The notes under the pieces were generated by a model. That model was not told the DNA's origin. It ran no database searches and worked only from the letters and a program-made list of their open reading frames with translations. This document shows positions 45,401 to 53,712 of a DNA stretch of 64,000 nucleotides, in pieces. The DNA lies in the NCBI RefSeq assembly GCF_014648515.1, contig NZ_BMRG01000016.1:12512-76511 (forward strand), given 5' to 3'. The DNA is from Saccharothrix coeruleofusca. GTDB taxonomy: Bacteria; Actinomycetota; Actinomycetes; Mycobacteriales; Pseudonocardiaceae. Made by a program: the position numbers and the translations under genes. Within the stretch, counting starts at the first letter, position 1. Each line of letters begins with the position of its first letter.

Positions 45401-48400
45401 GGAGACCAGGGTCGCCACTCCGGCCGAGCGCCGGATCTGGTTCCTCGAGCGGTTGCACCCGGCGCAGCGGGTCTACCACGAGCCGAAGGCCATCCGGTTC
45501 GTCGGCCCGCTGGAGGAGCAGGCACTGCTCGGCGCGCTGGCCAAGGTGATCGCCCGGCAGCCGGCGCTGCGCAGCGTCTTCCACGAGATCAACGGGGAAC
45601 CGCACCGGGTCACCCGTCCCGATGTGACCATCGACTGCCCGGTCATCGACTGCGCGGGGCGTTCCGAGGAGGAGTGCCTGCGGGAGGTGATGGGCACCGC
45701 CGGGCGCGAGGTGTTCGACCTGACCACCGGTCCGCTGCTGTCCGCCCGACTGCTGCGGCTCTCCGCCGAGCACCACGTGCTGTTCCTGCTGGCGCACCAC
45801 ATCGTGTTCGACTCGGCCTCCACCGTGGTGTTCCTCAGGGATCTCGCGGCGTTCTACAAGTCCTGGCCCTCGGACGCGGCCCTCCCCGCGATCAAGGAGA
45901 TCGCCGTCCCCGAGCAGGACCGCGAACAGGACGTCGAATTCTGGCGGGCCCACCTGGCCGACGCCCCCGAGCTGCGACTCCCGACCGACCGCCCCCGGCC
46001 CGCTGTGCGAACCGGCGAAGGCGCGTTCCTCACCCGCGAACTGGCCGGTGACCTGCGCGAGTGGATCCGCGAGTTCTCCGTCGAGCAGCGGGTGACGCCG
46101 TTCACCACCCTGCTGACCGCCTTCGCCACCGTGCTGTCCAAGTTCAGCGGCCAGGACGACCTGGTCATCGGCACCGGCCTGTCAAGCCGCCCGAACGACG
46201 ACGTGATCGGCATGTTCGTCGACACGATCCCGCTCAGGATGGACCTGTCGGGTGACCTGCCGTTCGCCGCGCTCGCCCAGCGGCTCAACGCGTCCACCAT
46301 GGACAGCTACGAGCACAGCGGCGCTTCGTTCGACCGCTTGGTCAAAGAGCTCAACCCGGACCGCGATCCGGGGCGCAACCCGCTGTTCCAAGTCCTGGTC
46401 GAGTACGAGAACGCCGGTGCCGTCGACTTCGACCCGCCCCGGCTGACCGCGACCCCGCTGGACGTGCCCAGCGACCGAGCGCCGATGGACCTGGTGCTGT
46501 ACCTCACCAACGCGGCCGACGGCGTGCGGTGCGTGGTCGAGTACGACACCGCCCTGTTCGACGAGAGCACGATCCAGCGGATGCTCACCTACTTCGAGCA
46601 CGTGCTGCGGTCGGCCAGAGCAGGTGTCCCGGCGGAGATCACCGCCGAGGACCGGCACCTGCTCGCGCGCTGGGAGGGGGCTGATGCCGACAGTTCCACG
46701 GCTTGCCTGCACGAACTGGTCGACCGACGGGACCCCGACGCGGTGGCCATCACCGGCCCGTTGGGTGAGATGACCTACCGAGAGCTCGACGAGCGCTCGA
46801 ACGGGATCGCTCACGTCCTGATCGACCACGGCGTGTCACCGGGCACGTTGGTCGGCGTCCACCTGCCACGCGGTCCCGAGCAGATCGTGGCCGTGCTCGG
46901 GGTCCTCAAGAGCGGAGCCGCTTTTCTGCCACTCGATCCGTCGCTCCCGCTGGAACGCCTGCGGTTGTTGATGGACGATTCCCGTGCCGCGGTTCTGCTC
47001 ACCGATCGAGCGCGGCAGTCCATCGCCGAGGTGCCGACGTTCTTCGTGGAGGACTTGGGATCGTCCGCGGTGCCACCGCCGAACAGCACCAGCCCCGACG
47101 ATCTCGCCTACTGCATCTACACCTCCGGTTCCACGGGACGCCCCAAGGGCGTGCTCGTACCGCATCGTGGCCCGGTGAACCTCGTCCGCCAGCACGGCAG
47201 GCACCACCCGCCGACGCGCACGCTGCAGTGGGTCTCCCCCTCGTTCGACGTCAGCGTGTACGACATCTTCACGACACTCGCGTCCGGTGCGGCGCTCGTG
47301 CTGACCGAGGACGAGATCCGCTACGACCCGGCCGCGGTCGCGGAGGTGATCCGCACCTACTCGGTCGAGCGCGTCTGCATGCCGTTCACCCCACTGCTGC
47401 ACCTGCTGGAGCCGGTGCCTTCGCTGCCGTCGCTGCGGGAGATCGTCTCCGTGGGCGAGGAGACGGTTCCGACGCCAGCCGTGCACGAGTTCCTGGCGGC
47501 GCACCCGGAGTGCGTGCTCTACAACGCGTACGGGCCCACTGAGGCGTCCATCCTGGCCACCGTCCACCGGGTCGAGCTCGGTGACAGCAGGCCGCCGATC
47601 GGCCGACCGTTCGACGGCGTCCGGGTGCAGGTGGTCGACCCCGCTGGGCGACGCGTCCCGATCGGCGCGGTCGGCGAGATCCAGCTCGAAGGCGTGTGCG
47701 TCGCCGACGGGTACCTCGACAGGCCCGCCGAGACCGCCGCGGCGTTCGTGGCACCGCGCCGGTACCGCACCGGAGACCTCGGACGATGGCGTGCCGACGG
47801 CGTGCTGGAGTTCCACGGCCGCACCGACGACCAGGTCAAAATCCGGGGCAACCGGATCGAGCCCGGTGAGACCCGGCACGCCCTGCTGCAGCTCCCCGGA
47901 GTCCGGGACGCCGCGGTCGTGGTGCGGGACGGCGAACTCGTGGGCTACGTGGTCACCGACGACGATCCGGCCGACATCGCGTCGTCGCTGTCCCTGGTGC
48001 TGCCGTCCGCCCAGGTCCCGCGCCGCTGGGTCAGGATGGAACGACTGCCGCTGACCTCCAACGGCAAGCTCGCCACGTCCCAGCTGCCCGCACCGTCACC
48101 GGCGGAGGTCGCGCCACCCGCGACCGCGTTGGAGAAGACCCTGCACGCCCTGTGGCGAGCCGAGCTCGGCAGCGCCGACATCGGTGTCGACCAGTCGTTC
48201 TTCGAACTCGGCGGGCACTCCCTGACGATGGTCAGGTTGCTCAACCGGATCACCGCCGAGACCGGCACCGAGGTCTCGATGACCGAGTTCCTGCTCAACC
48301 CGACGATCCGCGGCCTGGCCGCCAAGCTCGTCGACCGGGTGCCGCTGAGCTGCGCCCAGCGCAGGCTGTGGCAACGCCACCACGCCCGCGTCGACTCGTC

Positions 48401-49511
48401 CGTCTACAACGTGGTGTTCCGGGTGGACGTCAACGGGCCGCTGGACGTGGACGCGCTGCGCCGAGCGCTCTCCGAGCTGGTTCAGCGGCACGCGGCACTG
48501 CGCACCCGGTTCTTCAGAACGCACCAGGAGGTCCTGCCGCACGTGCCGGTCACCGTGCCGGTGGAGGACCTGCCCGATGACCAGGCTCGGGTGCGCGACT
48601 GGTTCGTGTCCCAGGCCAGCGCGGAGTTCGACCTCTCCACCGCCCCCCTGTTCCGCGTCCGCGTCGGCCGTGTCACCGACGACAACTGGGTGCTGGCCGC
48701 CGTCTTCCACCACATGATCTTCGACGGCTGGTCGGCCGGGATCTTCTGGCGCGAGCTGTCGGCCCTGTACAGCGGAACGCCCCTGCCGCCGCCGTCCGCG
48801 CAGTACCCGGACCACGTCCGGTTCGAACGAGCCGCGGTGGCAGGCGACGAGGAGCTGAGGTCCTTCTGGTCCAGGGAGCTCGCCGGGGCGACGCTCCACC
48901 CGACCCTGCCTTACGACAAACCGCGTCCGAAGGCGCTCTCCGGCGCGGGCGCGCTCGTCCACCGCAGTGCTCCGGTGGCCTCGGTGCGGGCAGCGGCATC
49001 GGCTTCGGACACCACACCGAACGTGATCATCGCCCAGGTGTTCGCCCAGTGGCTGTCGGAGGTGAGCGGCCAGGACGACGTGGTGCTCGCCACGTCCAGT
49101 TCACGCCGGACCAGGCCGGAACACGAGACCATGATCGGTTACGTCGGGGAGGCCGTGCTGGTCCGGGTGCGCAGGGGCGATGATGTCGCCACCCGCCTGT
49201 ACGCGGCGCTCGACCACCAGGAGCTGCCGCTCAGCGAGGTCGTGCGCACCGCCATCCCGGACGAGGCGGACACCCCCTACCCCGCGGTGCTGTTCACCGT
49301 CATCACGACCCCCGCGCCCACCGTGACCCTGGGGTCCGCGGAGACCGAGATCAGCGGTCACGGCGTTCCGGGGCAGGCTCGCACCGATCTGTACTTCGTG
49401 TTCACCCTTGGTGAGGGGGAGATCGTCCTCGACGTCGAGTACTCGACGGAGCTGTTCCACTCGACCACGGTGGAGAACTGGGCGGACCAGCTGATCAGCC
49501 GGCTGTCCTGA
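39429..49511 (+). CDS. Hybrid PKS-NRPS megasynthase: AL-ACP-KS-AT-ACP-LLM-C-A-PCP-C
   Basis: 3360 residues. An AMP ligase (about 20-540; LSSGSTGAPKAAQ, SSGKVKR) loads a carboxylic acid on ACP1 (Ser573, GLTSVT). KS: Cys784, His920, His960. AT: Ser1189 in GHSVGEY, with RAFH at 1286-1289 suggesting malonyl-type units. ACP2: Ser1468. After a repeat-rich linker, a luciferase-like FMN monooxygenase (about 1641-1990) acts on the chain. C domain HHIVFDS at 2123; A domain about 2410-2880, hand-aligned code D-V-Y-C-V-V-A-I-L-K, no confident substrate; PCP Ser2931. A last C domain (2972-3360) has HHMIFDG at 3094 and no thioesterase follows. ATG 39429 overlaps the MFS stop; ATG 39435 has better spacing to AGGAG. 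Confidence 0.94.
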   Translation: MTMGESSFTCGGDLHLSDDDPRDAVAALLRAAREFPHSGVGTSHGLQTYPDLLALARRMTTRLRRSGVTSGDHAIIAGLPLTAFFPAFWACLLGGIKPVVIADPPARGPAHDRLIHTWNLLGRPPVITDTTGAAALDIATIDISGCEDEPEAEQVHHPQEDDVALLVLSSGSTGAPKAAQLTHRALAEMAAGSGRVLGIDPPAVSLNWLPIDHSGALLLYHVAEVFAGCTNVHLPTGDVLADPLTWLDALAEWRASHTWAPSFGYQLVARAVEAAGDRSWDLSAVRSLVCGGEQITLSMVDRFFTATAPFGLTRDMFVPTWGMAETTTGITHGGLHVRHVLKSSLGATLRWAEGPGPDSSTFVTAGSPAPGAAIRIVDSDGNPLPERRIGSLQVSGNRITTGYANNPEATRAALSSDGKWLHTGDLAFIDEGVLVITGREKDVIILNGHNVSCHEVEEVAGSVAGVPAGGVGACGISNPATGSDELAVFFEDNGVDTARIQRDIRAAVFTRLRLTAARVIPVPARDFPRTSSGKVKRGALRELVEPDVRATVSDILGQEIDEHTPFYELGLTSVTLMQLKARLEERLGVSIESTAMFEHPTVAALTAHVMGRPRTGPATAEARQEDTRIAIIGMSARFPGASTIDEFWRNLREGVDSVDRFTDADPDVVPVGGTLADVDVFDAEFFGMSPAEAELTEPDHRLFLECAYQALEHGGYAATGPDLRVGVYAGSGMHLYGHQDLLRPARDVPTAMQATIGTQPDFLASRVAYRLGLTGPAIGVQTACSTALVAVHLAVQGLLSGDADMALAGAAAVRVPQEAGYRHFPGSILSATGRCRTFDAEADGTVGGNGVAAVLLKRLDRAIADGDTVHAVILGTAVNNDGATKVGFTAPSVSGQVAVVREALRRAGVSGETISYVEAHGTGTALGDPIEVEALSRALRADTDRTGFCTLGSVKPNIGHLDTCAGMAGLIKTVLMLRHRELVPTINLREPNPELRLSDGPFVLGTRHQPWTTSGGPRRAGVSALGVGGTNAHVVLEEAPAVIPATATGPVVLPLSAHTPAALGRLAGELRDHLVEHPELSAADVASTLALGRRHLAHRTAVVGRTVAELADALTELPEPAGRGPIVFAFSGQDTLPTSADFTGFPRSQEVLAACDSPQAQPRLFAFQVALVEMWRSLGVEPDIVTGHSVGEYAALYAAGALTFEDGLRLTTIRGELMSATEPGGMVAVVGDPPEVDRIATRTGTEIAAVNGPGACVLSGSARALEAAIELLDEQRMVWRRLDVDRAFHSALMEPIIEDLRASASGVVLGPLRKTVISGLDGTPLAAVDADYLCDHARRTVRFDRVLSTLADAGLFVEIGPGRVLTGIARRALPGSRWVPSWGTELALPTALAEVYRTGVTPDWSGVVNGRRVPLPGCPLQRTPVAQPTAPEQADESSLDVVGSLLAKQLGLPEVDPDRSFVELGADSLTLMSVVRELDVRHDVRVPVRELFGETDTPRKLAAKVGRALPRTATEPAPEPLRPQPPRTELPGPQPPRTELPPTGPARTELPLAEAADTDVYAVIERQLRITERLTTEISQLMARQLDLLGTRGTPRPPAEPDAKPVAKPDANPVVKPVVKPLPQVDVRPLATTPWPSRTACDFSLYFFGDYPDETAQDKYRLITEAARFADEHDFHALWLPERHFHSFGALFPNPSVLAAALAAQTSRVRLHAGSVVLPLHHPLRVAEEWSVVDNLSGGRAGLCVASGWHAQDFVLAPENYGRHREELYTRLDTVRRLWSGEAITATAGNGEVVQVRSHPRPVQQQPPMYVAVVGNPESYRKAAAANVGVVTNLMSQTVEELAANIALYRRTREEHGLDPAAGRVVVLVHTYVGDDPDVARAEAFEPFCAYLRSSLSLFNQVTNSLGVDIDLESAAEDDVTFLLEQAYQRYCDSRALIGSPISCGKVMDDLLAAGVDEIACFVDFGVATEKVLAGLPAVDELRRVYSQKRQETRVATPAERRIWFLERLHPAQRVYHEPKAIRFVGPLEEQALLGALAKVIARQPALRSVFHEINGEPHRVTRPDVTIDCPVIDCAGRSEEECLREVMGTAGREVFDLTTGPLLSARLLRLSAEHHVLFLLAHHIVFDSASTVVFLRDLAAFYKSWPSDAALPAIKEIAVPEQDREQDVEFWRAHLADAPELRLPTDRPRPAVRTGEGAFLTRELAGDLREWIREFSVEQRVTPFTTLLTAFATVLSKFSGQDDLVIGTGLSSRPNDDVIGMFVDTIPLRMDLSGDLPFAALAQRLNASTMDSYEHSGASFDRLVKELNPDRDPGRNPLFQVLVEYENAGAVDFDPPRLTATPLDVPSDRAPMDLVLYLTNAADGVRCVVEYDTALFDESTIQRMLTYFEHVLRSARAGVPAEITAEDRHLLARWEGADADSSTACLHELVDRRDPDAVAITGPLGEMTYRELDERSNGIAHVLIDHGVSPGTLVGVHLPRGPEQIVAVLGVLKSGAAFLPLDPSLPLERLRLLMDDSRAAVLLTDRARQSIAEVPTFFVEDLGSSAVPPPNSTSPDDLAYCIYTSGSTGRPKGVLVPHRGPVNLVRQHGRHHPPTRTLQWVSPSFDVSVYDIFTTLASGAALVLTEDEIRYDPAAVAEVIRTYSVERVCMPFTPLLHLLEPVPSLPSLREIVSVGEETVPTPAVHEFLAAHPECVLYNAYGPTEASILATVHRVELGDSRPPIGRPFDGVRVQVVDPAGRRVPIGAVGEIQLEGVCVADGYLDRPAETAAAFVAPRRYRTGDLGRWRADGVLEFHGRTDDQVKIRGNRIEPGETRHALLQLPGVRDAAVVVRDGELVGYVVTDDDPADIASSLSLVLPSAQVPRRWVRMERLPLTSNGKLATSQLPAPSPAEVAPPATALEKTLHALWRAELGSADIGVDQSFFELGGHSLTMVRLLNRITAETGTEVSMTEFLLNPTIRGLAAKLVDRVPLSCAQRRLWQRHHARVDSSVYNVVFRVDVNGPLDVDALRRALSELVQRHAALRTRFFRTHQEVLPHVPVTVPVEDLPDDQARVRDWFVSQASAEFDLSTAPLFRVRVGRVTDDNWVLAAVFHHMIFDGWSAGIFWRELSALYSGTPLPPPSAQYPDHVRFERAAVAGDEELRSFWSRELAGATLHPTLPYDKPRPKALSGAGALVHRSAPVASVRAAASASDTTPNVIIAQVFAQWLSEVSGQDDVVLATSSSRRTRPEHETMIGYVGEAVLVRVRRGDDVATRLYAALDHQELPLSEVVRTAIPDEADTPYPAVLFTVITTPAPTVTLGSAETEISGHGVPGQARTDLYFVFTLGEGEIVLDVEYSTELFHSTTVENWADQLISRLS
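43995..44080 (+). repeat. 30-base tandem repeat in the megasynthase linker
   Basis: Two near-identical 30-base units start at 43995 and 44025, with a degenerate third ending at 44080. Together they encode repeated PPRTELP-type segments. It lies after ACP2 and before the monooxygenase domain and should form an extended proline-rich hinge. Confidence 0.85.
44232..44291 (+). repeat. 12-base tandem repeat in the megasynthase linker
   Basis: Five consecutive 12-base units of the form GATGCGAAGCCG/GTCGTGAAGCCG encode DAKP, VAKP, DANP, VVKP, VVKP. It directly precedes the luciferase-like domain. Such repeats may vary in number between strains. Confidence 0.88.
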
Positions 49512-49587
49512 GCACCGCGCGGGCGCGCTCCGGGAACACGCGACCTCGACCGCCCGGAGCAGGCGGTTCGCCCGGCGGGGGTTCCAC

Positions 49588-49635
49588 GCGGCGAGGGCAC
49601 GTCCTGGCCGGAAGGGCTGGACGTGCCCTCGCCGC
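49588..49635. terminator. Bidirectional terminator at the right end of the core cluster
   Basis: A 17-base perfect inverted repeat (49588-49604 with 49619-49635) and a 14-base loop lie between the convergent ends of the megasynthase and the spore photoproduct lyase gene. It is a natural candidate for the right border of the cluster. Confidence 0.9.
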
Positions 49636-49638
49636 CGG

Positions 49639-50703
49639 TCAGAAGGCGTAGCGGACGCGGAGGTAGGGGGCGTGCGTGGCGATCAGGGACAGGAGCTGGT
49701 CCAGGAGGGCGCGCTTGAGCCCGGAGCGGTAGCGGACGTTCACGCCGCCGCCCTCGCTGCGCTTGCTCTCCTGCAGGTCGGGCCGCCACAGCAGCTCCTC
49801 CGCGCGCGGGTGCCAGCCCAGGTTGACCTCGTGCAGCGCCCGGTTGTGCGTCAGCATGATCACCTCGGCGGCCAACTGGTCCCGCGTGGCCGCCGAGGTG
49901 GCGTCGCCCAGCGCCACCAGCAGCTCGGCCCAGTCCTCCAGCCACCCGTCGTGCACCACGACCGGGCTCAGGTTGACGTGCACCTCGTACCCGGCGGTCA
50001 CGAAGTCGTCCAGCGCGGCCAGCCGCCGCGCCACCGGGCTGGTGCGGATGTCGAGCAGCTTCGCGGTGCGCTCGGGCATCAGGGAGAACCGGACGCGGGT
50101 GCGCCCCTGCGGATCCCAGTCGAGCAGATCGCGGTTGACGTACTTGGTCGCGAACGACGCCTTGGCGGTGGGCAGCCCGCGGAACAGCTCCACCAGGTCC
50201 CGCACGTTGTCGCTGACGAGCGCGTCCACCGCGCCGTCCGAGTTCTCGCCGATGTCGTAGACCCACGCCCGGTCGTCGACCTGGTCGGGCGTGGTCATCG
50301 GACCTTGGCGCGCCACGTGCCGCGCCAGGTAGCCGGTAATCTGCTCGATGTTGGCGAACACCGTGATCGGGTTGGAGTAGCCCTTGCGCCGGGGCACGTA
50401 GCAGTAGGCGCACGCCATCGCGCACCCGTTGGCCGTGGAGGGGGCGATGAAGTGCGCGGAGCGGCCGTTGGGCCGGGCGCTGAGCGACTTCTTCACGCCC
50501 AGCACCAGGGCTTCGCGCTTGATCCGCACCCAGCGCCGGGCGTTGGCCTCGTCGCCGTGCAGCTCGGGGATGCGCCAGTGGCTGGCCACCTCGACCCGCT
50601 CGGCGTCGGGGAACCGGTCGAGCACGGCGCGGCCGCGCGGCAGCTCGGCGGCGGCGGGCTCCACGTAGATGCGGGTGGGTGAGATCAGGGGCGGTGCGGT
50701 CAC
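49639..50703 (-). CDS. splB-like: Spore photoproduct lyase-family radical SAM protein
   Basis: A 354-residue radical SAM enzyme of the spore photoproduct lyase type, which repairs UV-made thymine dimers of the spore kind. The iron-sulfur cysteines lie in NGCAMACAYCYVPRRKGY, and KASFATKYVNRDLL and VRFSLMPERTAKLLDIRT follow. Members occur in many actinomycetes. The start is uncertain: GTG 50703 is taken because similarity begins at TAPPLISPTRIYVEP, although no good ribosome binding site is seen and the frame is open to 50922. It is probably a chromosomal neighbour rather than part of the cluster. Confidence 0.85.
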   Translation of the reverse strand: MTAPPLISPTRIYVEPAAAELPRGRAVLDRFPDAERVEVASHWRIPELHGDEANARRWVRIKREALVLGVKKSLSARPNGRSAHFIAPSTANGCAMACAYCYVPRRKGYSNPITVFANIEQITGYLARHVARQGPMTTPDQVDDRAWVYDIGENSDGAVDALVSDNVRDLVELFRGLPTAKASFATKYVNRDLLDWDPQGRTRVRFSLMPERTAKLLDIRTSPVARRLAALDDFVTAGYEVHVNLSPVVVHDGWLEDWAELLVALGDATSAATRDQLAAEVIMLTHNRALHEVNLGWHPRAEELLWRPDLQESKRSEGGGVNVRYRSGLKRALLDQLLSLIATHAPYLRVRYAF

Positions 50704-51052
50704 CAGTCCAGTGTCCGAACGGGACCGACAGTTCCGGCACAGGAACGGCGCGAGGTGCCCGGGCTCACCCGGACGTGGCGGCCGGAGCGGAGCGGCGCGC
50801 ACGGCGGGAAGCGCGTGCGACCGCTCGGCGCGACGCGTTGCGGGCCAATTGCCTACCACCGCGCGACCAGCGCGAGAAGAAATCGACAGCTCGCCGACAG
50901 CAATTGAGTCCATTCGGAGCACGACTTATCGGCGATCATTTGTTTTCGATACCCCAATTGTACGTGACGCAGATCACATGAGGTGTATCTAGCTACCTCA
51001 TTTAAGAATCAACTAACGTCCCGAATCGCCAGCACGACGACGGGAGAACGCT
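50704..51052 (+). promoter_or_regulatory. Divergent, AT-richer promoter region with CRP-like site and palindrome
   Basis: GTGA-N6-TCAC at 50964-50977 agrees with the CRP/GlxR consensus at nine of ten positions when the flanks are included. Just downstream, ATGAGGT (50978-50984) and ACCTCAT (50995-51001) form a seven-base inverted repeat with a ten-base spacer. Both lie 50-90 bases before the flavoprotein start. Confidence 0.6.
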
Positions 51053-52636
51053 ATGCCCAGCGCGGTGGAAGTAGACTACCTGGTGATCGGCGCGGGCCCG
51101 GCGGGCCTGCAGGCGGGGTATTTCCTCGCCCGCGCCGGGCGGAGCTACCTGGTAGTCGAATCGGGCGAGGCGCCCGGCACCTTCTTCACCCGCTTCCCCC
51201 GACACCGCAAGCTCATCTCGATCAACAAGGTGCACACCGGGTGGGACGACCCCGAGCTGCGGCTGCGCAACGACTGGAACTCGCTGCTGTCCGACGAGCA
51301 CGCCCCGCTGTTCACCGCCCGCACGCCGCGCTACTTCCCCCACGCCGACGAGATGGTCGGCTACCTGGCCGACTTCGCCGCCACCCACGGCATCGACGTG
51401 CGGTACCGCACCCGGCTGGTCCGGATCAGCAGGCCGGACCAGTTCGAGGCCGTCGACCAGCACGGGAACACCTTCCGCGCCAAGCGGGTGATCGTCGCCA
51501 CCGGCGTCTCGCTGCCCAACCTGCCCACCTTCGAGGGCGTCGAGCTGGCCGAGCGCTACGACGCGGTCAGCACCGACCCGGACGACTTCACCGGTCAGCG
51601 GGTGCTGATCGTGGGACGCGGCAACTCCGCCTTCGAGACCGCCGACAACCTGATCGAGACCGCCGCGGTCATCCACGTGGTGGGCGCGGGCTCGCTGCGC
51701 CTGGCGTGGCGCACGCACTTCGTCGGCCACCTGCGGGCGGTGAACAACAACTTCCTCGACACCTACCAGCTCAAATCTCAGAACGCGGTGCTCGACGGCC
51801 GGGTGGTGGCCATTCGCCGGGATGAGTCGGGATACTACGTGAAAGTCGCGTTCGAGCGGGTCGACGAGGTGGTCAAGGAAATTCGCTACGACCGCGTGAT
51901 CCTGGCCACCGGATTCCGCTTCGACGCCTCGCTCTTCGCCCCGGAATGCCGCCCCGAGCTGACCATCAACGACCGGTTCCCGGCCCAGACCGAGACCTGG
52001 GAGTCGACGAACGTGCCCGATGTCCACTTCGCGGGCACGATCACCCAGGTACGCGACTTCAAGAAGTCGACCAGCGGTTTCATCCACGGTTTCCGGTATG
52101 GCGTGCGGGCCTTGCACCGCATTCTCGAACACCGCCACCACGGCGTGGGCTGGCCCACCGCCGACCTCGGCCACGAGGTGGAAGCCGCGGTCGACGAGGT
52201 CATCCGCCGCGTCAACACCAGTTCCGCGCTGTGGCAGCAGTTCGCCTTCCTCGGCGACGTGCTGCTGGTCGCCCCCGACGGCAACCTGCGCTACGCCGAG
52301 GAGGTGCCCGTGGACCACGCGCGGGTCGCCGTGCCTCGGGGGGACTTCGGGCCGGTCGCCGCGCACGCCGTGATCACCCTGGAGTACGGCGCCGACCACG
52401 ACGCGGTGGACCCGTTCGAGGTGACCGCCGGCCGCAAGTCCCAGGACGACGTGCAGGGCCTGGACGGCCGCTACCTGCACCCGGTGGTGCGGCTGCACCG
52501 GGACGGGGAGCTCGTCGGCGAGCACCACATCACCGAGAACCTGGAGAACGAGTGGGACAGCGAGGCGGTGCACCGCGCCCCGCTGCGGGAGTTCCTGCGC
52601 GTCCACCTGGCCGCGCCCGTCCCGGCCCTGCCGTGA
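51053..52636 (+). CDS. FOXRED2-like NAD(P)/FAD-dependent oxidoreductase
   Basis: A 527-residue flavoprotein of the flavin-monooxygenase type. The FAD motif is YLVIGAGPAGLQAGYFLARA and the NAD(P) motif is VLIVGRGNSAFETADNL. ILATGFRFDASLF and TSGFIHGFRYGVRALHRIL follow. The last 130 residues are an extra domain with no motif I recognise (VPVDHARVAVPRGDFG onward). It may hydroxylate an amine or oxidise an aldehyde. ATG 51053 has GGGAG eight bases upstream. The stop overlaps the next start (GTGA). First gene of a four-gene operon. Confidence 0.83.
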   Translation: MPSAVEVDYLVIGAGPAGLQAGYFLARAGRSYLVVESGEAPGTFFTRFPRHRKLISINKVHTGWDDPELRLRNDWNSLLSDEHAPLFTARTPRYFPHADEMVGYLADFAATHGIDVRYRTRLVRISRPDQFEAVDQHGNTFRAKRVIVATGVSLPNLPTFEGVELAERYDAVSTDPDDFTGQRVLIVGRGNSAFETADNLIETAAVIHVVGAGSLRLAWRTHFVGHLRAVNNNFLDTYQLKSQNAVLDGRVVAIRRDESGYYVKVAFERVDEVVKEIRYDRVILATGFRFDASLFAPECRPELTINDRFPAQTETWESTNVPDVHFAGTITQVRDFKKSTSGFIHGFRYGVRALHRILEHRHHGVGWPTADLGHEVEAAVDEVIRRVNTSSALWQQFAFLGDVLLVAPDGNLRYAEEVPVDHARVAVPRGDFGPVAAHAVITLEYGADHDAVDPFEVTAGRKSQDDVQGLDGRYLHPVVRLHRDGELVGEHHITENLENEWDSEAVHRAPLREFLRVHLAAPVPALP

Positions 52637-53712
52637 CCGGCGTGCTCACCGCGCTGCACGACCGGGCCCGCGAGGTGCTCGACCCGGTGTTCTACGACTA
52701 CGTGGCCGGTGGCGCGGGCGGCGAGCGCGCGCTGGCCGACAACGAGCGCGCCTTCGACCGGCTCGCGCTGCTGCCCAGGGTGCTGCGCGGCAGCGCGGTC
52801 CGGGACACCGCGGTGCGCCTGCCCGGCGCGCCCGCCACCGCGCCGGTGCTGGTCGCCCCCACCGCGTTCCACCGGCTGGCGCACCCCGACGGGGAGCTGG
52901 CCACCGCGCGGGCCGCCGCGGCGGCGGGCGTCGTGCTGGTCACCGGCCTGGCCGCCACCACGGCGGTCGCCGAGGTCGTCCGCGCGGCCCGCGCGGTGGA
53001 CCCGGATGCCGCCGTGTGGTTCCAGCTCTACCTCCAGCCCGACCCGGAGGTGACCGAGTGCCTGGTGCGCCGGGCCGAGCGGGCCGGGTGCACCGCGCTC
53101 GTGGTCACCGCGGACTCACCGGTGTTCGGGCGGCGCGAGCGGGACCTGCGCAACGGCTTCACCGACCTGCCGCCCGGCTACGCCGCGGAGAACATGCGCG
53201 ACCTGCCCGGCGGACCACCGGGAGGCACCCGCCCCATCGCCATGTCGCCGGAGCTGTCCTGGGACGACCTGGCCCGGCTGCGCGCCATGACAGCGCTGCC
53301 GGTGCTGCTCAAAGGCGTGCTGCACCCGGCCGACGCGCGGCTGGCGGTGGCGGGCGGCGTCGACGGCGTCGTGGTGTCCAACCACGGTGGACGCCAGTTC
53401 GACGCGGTGCCCGCCGCGGTCGACGCGCTGCCCGCGGTGGTCGAGGCGGTGGCCGGGCGCGTGCCGGTGCTGCTCGACGGCGGAGTGCGGCGCGGCGCCG
53501 ACGTGGCGATCGCGCTGGCGCTGGGCGCCACCGCCGTCGGCGTCGGCCGCCCCGTGCTGTGGGGCCTGGCCGCCGAGGGCGAGCGGGGGGTGCGGCGCGT
53601 GTTGGACACCCTGCTCGACGAGTACGACCACGCGCTGGCCCTGTGCGGTGCGCGCGGCAACGCCGACCTCACCGGCGACCTGGTCGTGCGCCGAGGGGCA
53701 GGCGTGCGGTGA
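52633..53712 (+). CDS. FMN-dependent alpha-hydroxy-acid oxidase/dehydrogenase
   Basis: A 359-residue member of the glycolate/lactate oxidase family, which turns 2-hydroxy acids to 2-oxo acids. It begins near the YDYVAGGAGGERAL signature. WFQLYLQPDPEVTE, VTADSPVFGRRERDLRNGF, LLKGVLHPADARLA and the active-site VVVSNHGGRQFD with His and Arg follow. GVRRGADVAIALALGA binds the FMN phosphate. GTG 52633 overlaps the flavoprotein stop. The substrate is unknown; both neighbours are oxidative. Confidence 0.9.
   Translation: MTGVLTALHDRAREVLDPVFYDYVAGGAGGERALADNERAFDRLALLPRVLRGSAVRDTAVRLPGAPATAPVLVAPTAFHRLAHPDGELATARAAAAAGVVLVTGLAATTAVAEVVRAARAVDPDAAVWFQLYLQPDPEVTECLVRRAERAGCTALVVTADSPVFGRRERDLRNGFTDLPPGYAAENMRDLPGGPPGGTRPIAMSPELSWDDLARLRAMTALPVLLKGVLHPADARLAVAGGVDGVVVSNHGGRQFDAVPAAVDALPAVVEAVAGRVPVLLDGGVRRGADVAIALALGATAVGVGRPVLWGLAAEGERGVRRVLDTLLDEYDHALALCGARGNADLTGDLVVRRGAGVR

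Noticed and set aside
40287-45953. A 1888-codon minus-strand reading frame opposite the megasynthase
   Set aside because: It is rich in His, Arg, Gln and Val with no domain motifs, the typical antisense shadow of a GC-rich gene.
49639-50922. Start of the photoproduct lyase at 50922
   Set aside because: The extra 73 residues are Arg/Ala/Pro-rich without similarity and cover the divergent promoter region.
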